64,000 nt of DNA from Paraburkholderia acidipaludis NBRC 101816 (GTDB lineage Bacteria > Pseudomonadota > Gammaproteobacteria > Burkholderiales > Burkholderiaceae): positions 1-64,000 of the forward strand of contig NZ_BAXZ01000001.1 of NCBI RefSeq assembly GCF_000684975.1, given 5' to 3'. A model generated the notes under the pieces. It did no database searches, had not been told where the DNA came from, and saw only the letters and a program-made list of their open reading frames with translations. The position numbers and the translations under genes were made by a program. Below are positions 26,993-34,939 of this stretch, piece after piece; position 1 is the first letter of the stretch, and the number at the start of each line of letters is the position of its first letter.

Positions 26993-27277
26993 ATGGCGAT
27001 GAAAAAAACCGACCTTGAGAAGAACAAGGCGCTGAAACTGATGCAATCGACGAAGCAGGCGGGGCCCGAGCGCTTTGGCAAAGGCTCGGCGCCGGCCGAG
27101 CTGGACCGCCGCGAGCGCCGCAAGCTCGACCAGGCGCAAGGGCTCGTGCCGTTCGCGTGCAAGCTCAACGCCGACCTGGTCGCGCAACTGAAGTCGCGTG
27201 CCGAGAGTCATCCGGGCGGCCTGAACGGGCTGCTGGCCGACTTGCTGGAAGCGGGTCTTGCGCGCGAGGCGTCCTGA
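26993..27277 (+). CDS. Small conserved-type protein of unknown function
   Basis: A 94-residue, highly charged protein: MAMKKTDLEKNKALKLMQST, a basic middle (ELDRRERRKLDQAQG) and a C terminus (VPFACKLNADLVAQLKSRAE, GGLNGLLADLLEAGL) resembling a ribbon-helix-helix-like segment. GGAG lies upstream at good spacing and a strong terminator follows directly, supporting a real gene. I do not recognise a function. Confidence 0.75.
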   Translation: MAMKKTDLEKNKALKLMQSTKQAGPERFGKGSAPAELDRRERRKLDQAQGLVPFACKLNADLVAQLKSRAESHPGGLNGLLADLLEAGLAREAS

Positions 27278-27320
27278 ACGTCGTCGCAACCCATCGGTCG
27301 TGTCGGCAAGACACGGCGGC

Positions 27321-27353
27321 AAAAAAGCCAGAGCGTCGCTCTGGCTTTTTTTT
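27321..27353 (+). terminator. Terminator after the 94-residue gene
   Basis: Stem AAAAAAGCCAGAGC (27321-27334) with GCTCTGGCTTTTTT (27338-27351), 3-nt loop, further T. Confidence 0.9.
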
Positions 27354-27474
27354 GCGAGGTGCCTGGCGCAAGACAATCTGCTTTCAGTTCGGATACGATC
27401 TGGATTCGTCTTCCCGGCAAATCGCATACAGACCGTTGCTCCCGCAGCCGTCTTCGCAGAACGAGAAATCCCGC

Positions 27475-28422
27475 TTGAAATCCTTCTTCCGCCCACATCT
27501 GCGCGCCAACCTGCTCATGCTGGCCGCCGCCATGATCTGGGGCTCGGCGTTCGTCGCCCAGCGACTGAGCCTCGACGCCATCGGACCGTTCCTCTTCACC
27601 GGTCTGCGCTTTCTGCTGGGCGCCGCCGTCGTGTCGGCACTCGTGCTCGCGCAGCGCCGCACGACGGCGCGCCGCACCCTGACCGCGCCGCCACCGCTCC
27701 TCGATGCGCAGCTGCTGCGTTCGGGCTGCATGCTCGGGCTCGTGCTGGCCGTGGCCATCTCGCTCCAGCAGATCGGCCTGCGCTATACGAAGATCGCCAA
27801 TGCCGGCTTCATCAGCTCGCTCTATGTCGTGATCGTGCCGCTGCTGGGCGTGCTGCTGCGTCATCGCACCGGCCCCGGCACCTGGATCGGCGCGCTGCTG
27901 GCCGCAGTCGGGCTTTATTTCCTGAGCATCAACGATCACTTTTCGATCATGTACGGCGACTGGTACCAGCTCGGCTGCGCGATCGTCATTTCGATTCAGG
28001 TGATGCTCGTGGGCCACTATGCGCCGCGTCACGATCCGCTCGTGCTTTCCGTCGTGCAGTTCGTCGCCTGCGGTGCAGCCTGCCTGCTGGTCGGCCTCGC
28101 CTGCGAACCGCTCCAGCTCGCGAGCCTCGTGCGCGCCGCTCCGGCCATCCTCTACGGCGGCGCACTCTCCGTGGGCGTCGGCTACACGATCCAGGTCGTC
28201 GCGCAGCGCGACGCCGCACCCGCGCATGCGGCGGTGATCTTCAGCATGGAAGGGGTATTTGCGGCCATCGCGGGATGGGTCGCGCTTGGCGAGACGCTCA
28301 CGTCGCGCGCCCTCGCCGGCTGCGCGCTCATGCTGGCGGGCCTGCTCGTCTGCCAGTTGCTGCCGTCCCGCCAGCCCGAAACACATCGAGCCGCTCAGCC
28401 GCAGCCGGCCGAACCGGCCTGA
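27475..28422 (+). CDS. DMT-family (EamA) transporter
   Basis: A 315-residue, ten-helix drug/metabolite transporter with two EamA repeats. Repeat 1 begins LLMLAAAMIWGSAFVAQRL and repeat 2 contains GVGYTIQVVAQRDAAPAHAA and AIAGWVALGETLTSRALAGC. The start is probably TTG at 27475 (KSFFRPHLRANLLML follows), since the first ATG in frame (27517) would cut into helix 1. Upstream is the terminator of the previous gene. Substrate unknown. Confidence 0.85.
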   Translation: MKSFFRPHLRANLLMLAAAMIWGSAFVAQRLSLDAIGPFLFTGLRFLLGAAVVSALVLAQRRTTARRTLTAPPPLLDAQLLRSGCMLGLVLAVAISLQQIGLRYTKIANAGFISSLYVVIVPLLGVLLRHRTGPGTWIGALLAAVGLYFLSINDHFSIMYGDWYQLGCAIVISIQVMLVGHYAPRHDPLVLSVVQFVACGAACLLVGLACEPLQLASLVRAAPAILYGGALSVGVGYTIQVVAQRDAAPAHAAVIFSMEGVFAAIAGWVALGETLTSRALAGCALMLAGLLVCQLLPSRQPETHRAAQPQPAEPA

Positions 28423-28797
28423 TCCCGCAGCGATTCGTAGCGCGCATCGATCGTCGCGCGCGAGCAGGTTATCCACGGCGCCTTTTGGACAAGCTGGGGA
28501 TGACCTGGCGAACGTCCTGTGGAGGACTTCTTGATAACTGCCGCACACACGAGAGATGCGCAAAAGTTATCCCTGAAGCGCGAACGGCATTCAGGGTTTA
28601 TCCGCATGGCTATTCGTTCGGCATCGTTTTGAACCGGCAGGTATTTTCTGCCTTGTCCACAGTAAATGCCCTGCTTTGTTAACTGTTATTACGTATACAT
28701 ATAGATTGGTATTAAAACCAATAACGTGTTCGGCATTGGCTGCGCGCCTATGCTGCACAGATGCGCAGCGTCGATGAAGAACAAACGCTGGGCCGTT
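28423..28797. other. Gene-free region with DnaA-box-like 9-mers
   Basis: 375 bp with no gene. Four plus-strand 9-mers resemble DnaA boxes: TTATCCACG (28467-28475), TTATCCCTG (28567-28575), TTATCCGCA (28598-28606) and TTGTCCACA (28653-28661). An AT-rich tract follows, including the dyad ATTGGT (28705-28710) with ACCAAT (28717-28722). See findings. Confidence 0.45.
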
Positions 28798-29550
28798 CTA
28801 GCCAACCGCCATCATGCGCTCGACGGTATCGGCCAGGTTATGCAGGCCGACCGTGGCCGGATTGCGTTCCACCACGCCAAAGCATTCGGTCCGGCGCGGC
28901 GCCGGGTCGACGACAAAATTCCGCGGGTACTGTCCGAGCCGTTCGAGCGGCAGTAGCCGCTCGGGCGGAATCACCTCGAACGCCGTGCCCACGGCGATGA
29001 ATAGATCGTCGGGCGTCATGGCCGCCTGGATGCGCCAGAGCGCCTCGTATTCGGGCGCGGCTTCGTTGAAGAACACCACGCCGGGCTTCACGCCCTCGAT
29101 CTCGCCACAGGCGGGACAAGCCGCCTTCGGATCCAGCCCAGGGCCGCTCGCCGGGAAACGATAGTCGCAGTCGGTGCAAAGCAGCGAGATCATGTCGCCG
29201 TGCAGGTGCGTGACCTGGCGTGCGCCCGCCTGCTCCAGCATGTCGTCGATATTCTGGGTGACGAGGTGCACACGCTCCGTGCCCCAGGTGTCCTGCCACT
29301 GGGCGAGCAGCCGATGCGCCTCATTGGGCCGCGCGCCGGCGCATTCGCTGATGCGCTGGTTGTAGAAACGGAAAACCGCCGGCCGGTTGCGGCGCCAGGT
29401 CAGGTAGTTGCACACCTCGTCGATGCTGGCGTGCGACCAGATGCCATCGCCCGTGCGGAACGTGGAGATGCCGCTCTCCGCAGACAGTCCCGCCCCGGAA
29501 AACACGTACAGGCGCGGCGCCCGTCCTCGCTGTTGTTCGGCCAATTTCAT
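28798..29550 (-). CDS. SIR2-family NAD-dependent protein deacylase
   Basis: A 250-residue sirtuin. NAD-binding FSGAGLSAESGISTFR, VTQNIDDMLEQAG, and the catalytic His in HLHGDM; a zinc site from CTDCDYRF and CPACGE. The Arg/Tyr pair typical of desuccinylases is not evident. The ATG at 29550 abuts AAGGAG with no spacer, whereas the TTG two codons later has a 6-bp spacing and may be the real initiator. Monocistronic on the minus strand. Confidence 0.9.
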   Translation of the reverse strand: MKLAEQQRGRAPRLYVFSGAGLSAESGISTFRTGDGIWSHASIDEVCNYLTWRRNRPAVFRFYNQRISECAGARPNEAHRLLAQWQDTWGTERVHLVTQNIDDMLEQAGARQVTHLHGDMISLLCTDCDYRFPASGPGLDPKAACPACGEIEGVKPGVVFFNEAAPEYEALWRIQAAMTPDDLFIAVGTAFEVIPPERLLPLERLGQYPRNFVVDPAPRRTECFGVVERNPATVGLHNLADTVERMMAVG

Positions 29551-29643
29551 CTCCTTGCTTGATCGGCGCCATTATGATGCCGCCTCGCGCTTCGGGCAGC
29601 CTTCGCACGCGCCTCCACCGTCTGAGGGCAGCCCAGAAACACG

Positions 29644-29673
29644 AAGGGCGCTGAAGACTGCTTCAGCGCCCTT
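29644..29673. terminator. Hairpin, probably the original glmS terminator
   Basis: A perfect 13-bp stem, AAGGGCGCTGAAG (29644-29656) with CTTCAGCGCCCTT (29661-29673), 4-nt loop. T-tracts on both sides are short. Removing the 9.5-kb element would place it about 45 bp downstream of the glmS stop codon, on the correct side. Confidence 0.6.
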
Positions 29674-29693
29674 TCCGACTACCGCTTATCGAC

Positions 29694-29698
29694 GTTCG
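29694..29698. repeat. Target-site duplication, left copy
   Basis: GTTCG immediately outside the left terminal inverted repeat; the same five bases occur at 39234-39238 immediately outside the right one. Confidence 0.8.
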
Positions 29699-29729
29699 TG
29701 GAGAGATGGATTAGAAGTCGTTACACAAT
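29699..29729 (+). repeat. Left terminal inverted repeat
   Basis: 31 bp beginning TGGAGAGATGGATTAG. Its inner 26 bp are identical to the reverse complement of 39203-39228; the two mismatches with the right end are at positions 4 and 5. Confidence 0.88.
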
Positions 29730-29850
29730 CCATCTCGCTCAGTCGCGTACCAAATCCCCTGAATAATCATGGCTCTGCGCGGAGCGCAACCGTTTCTCTC
29801 GCCAACGCTAGCAGCCAAAGTGCACAGCGAATGAATTTTCGGCACATACG

Positions 29851-29868
29851 GATTAGAAACCGATACGC
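29851..29868 (+). repeat. Internal end motif, left (TnsB-site-like)
   Basis: GATTAGAAACCGATACGC matches the terminal motif GATTAGAAGTCGTTACAC (29709-29726) at 14 of 18 positions, same orientation, 142 bp further in. Repeated sites inside each end are typical of Tn7-family transposase binding. Confidence 0.6.
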
Positions 29869-29921
29869 CCGCCAGGTAAGGCATCTCGTGAGAAAGTGCG
29901 CTTGCCTCGGATGCGCCAACC

Positions 29922-30623
29922 TCACTCTGCCTCCCGCCGACGTTCGTCCCTTGCCGCCTTCCGTGCTTGCAGCCATGCATCGTATTCAGGGTCCTCAGGC
30001 ACCACTGACGATGATGGCACAGTAGCGGTCGGCGCAACAGGCCGCTTTTCACGCCCAAGTGCGGCGGCCGTCCGCTCGTCCCATTTACGGTTGTTCTCAA
30101 GTATGACGGGCGCCCTCGCGTCAACGACGGAGGTACCCGCGAGGTCCTGGATGTTCCCGTTAGCGGCGCGGTGGCGCACTGCATCGGCAGTACCTTTTTG
30201 CTGCTCGACGGTAAGCTGGCCCTTAACCTTCCGCTGCCTCTGGTCGCTCTCCGTCTCGAGCATCGCGTCAGCCATTTTGGTCAGTGAGAGCTCCTGCCAA
30301 GTGACATTCTGAATCCGGTCCAAGTCCTCCCGGATAACCGTCAGTTCTTCTACCTCCTCGCTATCGGGGAGTTTCCAAAGGAGATACAGAGGGTCTGAGG
30401 TGAATCGCTTCACCTTGACGGCCAATGACAGGCCATATTTGGTTCGCTCTTCAGCCCAAGCCTTCATGCGCAGCGACGAATAGCGAGGGCCTCCGAAAAC
30501 GACGCGCCCGTTTACGACGACGCGGTCTTCCCATGCAATGAATCGGGTGAGGAGTTCACGCTCAGTCCACTTCTTTCGAGCGTCGCCTCGGCGCTCCCCC
30601 TGCTGGGACAAAGCCGACGGCCG
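29922..30623 (-). pseudogene. Fragment resembling the C-terminal part of a TnsB/Mu-type transposase
   Basis: An open frame of about 233 codons with no ATG near its 5' end (stop at 30624-30626; the first possible start is TTG at 30611). It begins where the post-catalytic beta-barrel of TnsB/Mu transposases would begin: RVVVNGRVVFGGPRYSS, then DPLYLLWKLPD and NVTWQEL, followed by a charged helical tail (ESDQRQRKVKGQL). The DDE catalytic domain is absent. The family assignment is by pattern recognition only. It reads outward toward the left end of the element. Confidence 0.5.
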
Positions 30624-30647
30624 TCAACGACGCGAACGAGATACGAC

Positions 30648-30800
30648 ATGAAATGGCCCCGCAAGTTTGCTGAATGGCTTTTCCGCTTCGCTTCATCGCA
30701 GGAGAATATCGACCGGGTCGCGTTCTGGCTCGGAGGGACCGTCTCGATTCTCGGACTCGCAGTGGCCGTCGTCGTCCTGGTCGCGATAATACTTCGGTGA
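30648..30800 (+). CDS. Small single-span membrane protein
   Basis: A 50-residue protein: an amphipathic N-terminal half (MKWPRKFAEWLFRFASSQEN) and one C-terminal membrane span (VSILGLAVAVVVLVAIIL) ending LR. It lies 66 bp upstream of the RNase H-fold gene in the same direction and may be cotranscribed with it. The ribosome site is weak. I do not recognise it. Confidence 0.5.
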   Translation: MKWPRKFAEWLFRFASSQENIDRVAFWLGGTVSILGLAVAVVVLVAIILR

Positions 30801-30866
30801 ATCACCAGCCACACCAGAATTTCGTTCGGTCAGCAGCATGACGGCCGCTCTCGGAAACAACGTGAT

Positions 30867-31682
30867 ATGTCAGCAGCCTTTCGTCGTTATGTGGGAATCG
30901 ACTACTCGGGAGCGCGCACTCCGACTGACGGTCTGAAGGGGTTGCGCGTGTACGTTGCGCAGGCCCCGGACGCGCTGCCGGAGGAGGTTCTTCCACCTCC
31001 CGGTCCGCGCAAGTACTGGAGCCGGCGCGGCGTAGCCTTCTGGCTCGCTGACCTGCTGAAAGAGGACATTCCGACCATCGTCGGCATCGACCACAGCTTT
31101 TCGTTTCCGCTGCGCTACTTCGAAGTCCATCAGCTCGTACGGGACTGGTATGCGTTTCTGGAGGATTTCCAGGCACACTGGCCGACTGACCAGGAGCACG
31201 TATACGTCGATTTCGTGCGGGACGGGCTCATCGGAAATGGCAGCGCGCGGCAGGGAAATTCGCGCTGGCGGCGCATTGCGGAGGAACGGTGCAGGGCGAA
31301 ATCCGTGTTCCACTTTGACATACAGGGAACCGTCGCCAAGTCGACGCATTCCGGGCTGCCGTGGTTGCTCTACCTGCACCGTCAACTCGGAGAGAGAGTC
31401 CACTTCTGGCCGTTCGACGGATGGGATATTCCGCCGAAACGCTCGGCGATAGTCGAAGCCTATCCATCGATGTGGAGACGCGGTCGCACTACGCCGGTGA
31501 ATATGACCGACGACCAGTACGACGCGTACACCATTGCCGCATGGTTGCAACTCGCCGACCAGGGGGAACGCCTTCAGTTGGCCCTGCGTCCACCGCTAAC
31601 TCAGGCGGAACGGTCCGTGGCTGAGCTCGAAGGGTGGATTTTAGGAGTCGACTCTCCCGCCACGCCCGATGCACTGAAATGA
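30867..31682 (+). CDS. RNase H-fold, DUF429-like protein
   Basis: A 271-residue protein. Four acidic residues sit where an RNase H-like nuclease would have them: D12 (YVGIDYSGA), D75 (VGIDHSFSF), E197 (IVEAYPS) and D219 (DQYDAYTIAAWL). This layout resembles DUF429 proteins, whose function is not established. Carried as cargo in the element, between the transposase remnant and vgrG. A nucleic-acid-processing or defence role is possible but inferred only from fold and context. Confidence 0.6.
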   Translation: MSAAFRRYVGIDYSGARTPTDGLKGLRVYVAQAPDALPEEVLPPPGPRKYWSRRGVAFWLADLLKEDIPTIVGIDHSFSFPLRYFEVHQLVRDWYAFLEDFQAHWPTDQEHVYVDFVRDGLIGNGSARQGNSRWRRIAEERCRAKSVFHFDIQGTVAKSTHSGLPWLLYLHRQLGERVHFWPFDGWDIPPKRSAIVEAYPSMWRRGRTTPVNMTDDQYDAYTIAAWLQLADQGERLQLALRPPLTQAERSVAELEGWILGVDSPATPDALK

Positions 31683-32155
31683 GCGCTAGCACAGCCGAGA
31701 CTGGTCGTCGGCAGACTAGCTTCTAGCCTCAAGAGTTCATATCCTCGATGTCGCCTGAAACGACCGCCAACTCAGGCCGGAGAGCCGGGAGACCAGGCCG
31801 TGAGCGGCGAAGACTCTCTCCTGAATGAGTTCGCGTGTTGCTTTCCCGGCGGGAGATTCGTCGCGCCAGATTATCCCGCCGGACAGTGACCAGCGGTTCT
31901 TTCGTGCGTCCTGACTACGCCGACGCGAAGCTGCTGGATGGGACCTGCGCACGATTCTTGATAGGTCCCGGTAAAAACGGCGAAAAATTGTCAAATACGT
32001 TCCATATTCTCGCAAATTAATCGTATTGCATAAAATTGTGGTTTTCTCTATGTACTGGCGAGCATAGTCGAGAATTCGATGTTGTCTCGAATCTTGATTC
32101 ATCATACGATGCGCATCACGCGTTAAAAGCAATAATCTGGACAAGGCAGGCCGTT
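31683..32155. other. Gene-poor region upstream of vgrG
   Basis: 473 bp. The last 170 bp are AT-rich and probably hold the vgrG promoter. No convincing gene: short open frames on both strands lack ribosome sites and recognisable sequence. Confidence 0.4.
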
Positions 32156-34939
32156 ATGGGTGTACAGGACCTTATCTCAATAATCAATACGGGCATCAGT
32201 CAACAGGAGCGGCTTCTCAAGCTGGATACGCCCCTGGGTTCCGGGGTCCTGTTGCCACAGCGCGCCATCGGCCAGTCGCATATCGGGCGGAACTTCCAGT
32301 TCACCGTCGATGTCGTTTCTCTGAAAGACTCGCTGGAACTTAAGAGCCTTATTGCGCAGCCTGTAACGCTCTGGATTCAGCAGCTGGACAAGTCGTATTT
32401 GCCGCATAACGGCTACGTGCATACTGTCCGTCGTCTTGGCTCAGATGGGCGACTCACCAGCTTTCAGATTTCTTTCTCATCATGGCTCCATTTTCTGAAA
32501 TTCCGGAAGGACGCGCGCATATTTCAGGACATGTCCGTTGAATCCATCCTGACGACGGTATTCAATAATCATCCGCAAGCGCGAGGTGCGTACCGCATCG
32601 CGCTGCGAAAGCCCACACCCAACCGTTCATTCTGCGTGCAGTACGAAGACGACTGGAATTTCGCGAATCGCCTGATGGAATCAGAGGGGCTGTTCGGGTA
32701 TTTCGAGCAGGCGGAAGACGGCAAGTCACACACATTCGTTGTGACCGACGATGTGTACAGTTTCAAACCACTGGAGCCCGTGCAGGTCGAGTTCTCCCGG
32801 GCTACCGTCAACAGCGAGACGGATGCCTTCGTGCAGTGGACCGCTACGCGTACGCTGCAGAGCGTGTCCTATGCGACAAGCACGTTTGATTACAAAGCAC
32901 CGCTATCGGTGAAGAGAAAGCAGTATCCAACGCTCGGCAATCAAGGGGCGCTCCCCGGGCAGACGGAAGTCTACGAGTACACGGGACCCTACACATACCT
33001 CGGGAGCGACCGCGGCGACCAATTGACCAGGTTGCATCTGGAAGAGTGGGAGTCGCGCGCCAAGCGCTTCGTTGGCATCGGTGGTGTGCGTCGCGTCGAT
33101 ACCGGCCGGTATTTCCGGCTCGAAGACCATCCCGAGCACGACCGCGACAGCGCACAGGACCGCGAGTTCTCGATTATCTCGGTTGACTGGTACATCGAGA
33201 ACAATCTACCCGTGGGCAACAACCTCCCCTTCCCGCATAGCCTGGAGCGCCAGCTGGCATCGATGCGTGAGGACTACAAGGGGGTGGACTCGGCCCTCGT
33301 AGTTAGAGATATGGATGGAAGCGAAGGCTTCTATCTGGCAGAGGTCGAGGTTCAGCGGCGCTCAGTGCCATTCCGCAGCCCGTTCGAGCATCACAAGCCG
33401 CGGATGCAGATGCAAACGGCGACCGTGGCGGGACCTGCGAACGAGGAGGTCTATACCGACGAGCTGAACCGCATCAAGGTTCAGATGCATTGGGACCGGC
33501 TCAATCCCGGAGACCAGAACGCTTCCTGCTGGATGCGCGTGGCGTATTCAGATACGGGTGGTGGCTACGGCGGCGTGCATATCCCCAGGGTTGGCGAAGA
33601 GGTGGTGGTCGACTGGCTCAATGGAGACTGCGACCGGCCGATTGTGACGGGGAGGCTGTACAACGGGGCCAACACGCCGCATTGGCATTCCAACGGTTTG
33701 CTCTCGGGCTATAAGTCCAAGGAGTATGGAGGTAGCGGCTACAACCAGCTGGTAATGGATGACGCGACTGGTCAGAACCGGGTCCAGCTTTACTCGAGTA
33801 GCGCGAACGCGACCCTTCATCTCGGGTACCTGATTGACCAGAGCGGCAACGCGCGCGGTAGCTATCTTGGCAGTGGCTTTAACCTCTCGGCCGATAGTTA
33901 TGGCGCTGTCCAGGCAGCGCAAGGCCTGTATGTCTCGACAAATTCGCGCTCAGGACCATCGAGCCAGCCCTTCGATGCACGCGAGGCGACGACCCAGCTC
34001 ATCGGCTCGGAAAGCGTCATGGAAGCCCTGTCGGATGCCAGCACACAGCACCAGGCGGAGACTCTGCAGCCCGGACATGACGCCTTGAAGGCCTTTACCG
34101 ACGCCACCGACCATAGCGTTGCTGGAGAAACCTCGGGTGGCCAGACGGCCGGCGGTGGCACCGGCAAGGCCAAGGCCTTCAAGGACCCGGTGATGCTGTT
34201 TTCGAGTCCAGCCGGTATCGCGATGTCCACGCAGAAGTCGGTGCACGTCGTGCCCGACGAGCAGCTTAATCTTGTGAGCGGCCAGAATACGCATGTTGCG
34301 ACCGGCAAATCGCTGATTGCCAGCGTCAAGGAGCGCCTCAGTCTCTTTGCGCAGAATGCGGGAATGAAGCTTTTTGCCGCGAAGGGCAAGGTCGAGGTGC
34401 AAGCCCACTCGGACAACATCGAGCTGACGGCCCAGAAGACCATCAAGATTCTCTCCGCGACTGAGAAGGTGGAAGCTGCGTCGGCTAAGGAGGTGCTGCT
34501 TACCAGCGGGGGCGCTTATATCCGCATCGCAAACGGCAATATCGAAATTCATGCGCCCGGCTCAATTAGCGTGAAAGGGACCCAGCACGCCTTCTCGGGG
34601 CCGGCACGGACCAACTACGCCCTGCCAGACCTGCCTCAATCGTCGCCGGTACCGTTCAGTCAGAAGCTGCTGTTCCGTTCGGCCGACGACGGTACGTCTG
34701 CGAGCCAGGTCGGTTACGCGCTGTTCGGGACGACTGCCGCGAGCGAAGTGCCGCAACGCTTGCTCAGCGGTATCTCGACAGCTGACGGTTCGGAGCGGAA
34801 ACTCAATCCCGATGAGACAGAACAGTTAACGGCGCTCTATGGGCAGGGAGATTGGGGAGCCTATTACGACCTCGACATCGACCGCGAGAAGGACGAGGTC
34901 GCCAGCGCTGACAGGACCGGCCAATCTGGAGTTGCATGA
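32156..34939 (+). CDS. vgrG: Type VI secretion spike protein VgrG (TssI)
   Basis: The needle-tip trimer of a type VI secretion system, 927 residues. Order: gp27-like base (about 1-400), gp5 OB-fold (about 410-500, with NRIKVQMHWDR, CWMRVAY and PRVGEEVVVDWLNGDCDRP), then an extended beta-helix with a DUF2345 segment (about 675-815, GIAMSTQKSVHVV to HAFSGP). A C-terminal tail of about 110 residues may dock the effector. The ATG at 32156 follows AAGGCAGG; a longer frame begins at 32036. The stop overlaps the next start (ATGA). No tss/tag genes are in the window, so it is an orphan vgrG. Confidence 0.95.
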   Translation: MGVQDLISIINTGISQQERLLKLDTPLGSGVLLPQRAIGQSHIGRNFQFTVDVVSLKDSLELKSLIAQPVTLWIQQLDKSYLPHNGYVHTVRRLGSDGRLTSFQISFSSWLHFLKFRKDARIFQDMSVESILTTVFNNHPQARGAYRIALRKPTPNRSFCVQYEDDWNFANRLMESEGLFGYFEQAEDGKSHTFVVTDDVYSFKPLEPVQVEFSRATVNSETDAFVQWTATRTLQSVSYATSTFDYKAPLSVKRKQYPTLGNQGALPGQTEVYEYTGPYTYLGSDRGDQLTRLHLEEWESRAKRFVGIGGVRRVDTGRYFRLEDHPEHDRDSAQDREFSIISVDWYIENNLPVGNNLPFPHSLERQLASMREDYKGVDSALVVRDMDGSEGFYLAEVEVQRRSVPFRSPFEHHKPRMQMQTATVAGPANEEVYTDELNRIKVQMHWDRLNPGDQNASCWMRVAYSDTGGGYGGVHIPRVGEEVVVDWLNGDCDRPIVTGRLYNGANTPHWHSNGLLSGYKSKEYGGSGYNQLVMDDATGQNRVQLYSSSANATLHLGYLIDQSGNARGSYLGSGFNLSADSYGAVQAAQGLYVSTNSRSGPSSQPFDAREATTQLIGSESVMEALSDASTQHQAETLQPGHDALKAFTDATDHSVAGETSGGQTAGGGTGKAKAFKDPVMLFSSPAGIAMSTQKSVHVVPDEQLNLVSGQNTHVATGKSLIASVKERLSLFAQNAGMKLFAAKGKVEVQAHSDNIELTAQKTIKILSATEKVEAASAKEVLLTSGGAYIRIANGNIEIHAPGSISVKGTQHAFSGPARTNYALPDLPQSSPVPFSQKLLFRSADDGTSASQVGYALFGTTAASEVPQRLLSGISTADGSERKLNPDETEQLTALYGQGDWGAYYDLDIDREKDEVASADRTGQSGVA

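Larger units (their letters stand above)
29551..29698. other. Flank of the inserted element
   Basis: Chromosomal DNA between the sirtuin gene and the element. It holds a hairpin (29644-29673) and, at its very end, GTTCG, the left copy of the 5-bp direct repeat. Confidence 0.6.

Noticed and set aside
28423..28797. Chromosomal replication origin
   Set aside because: DnaA-box-like 9-mers are present, but there is no dnaA, dnaN, parAB or rep gene nearby; kept only as a cluster worth checking.
29551..29735. Integrase-type genomic island with a tRNA attachment site
   Set aside because: No tRNA gene and no integrase; the inverted ends and 5-bp duplication indicate transposition instead.
31737..32144. 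135-codon minus-strand frame upstream of vgrG
   Set aside because: No ribosome site or recognisable domain, and it covers the likely vgrG promoter; it cannot be supported as a gene.
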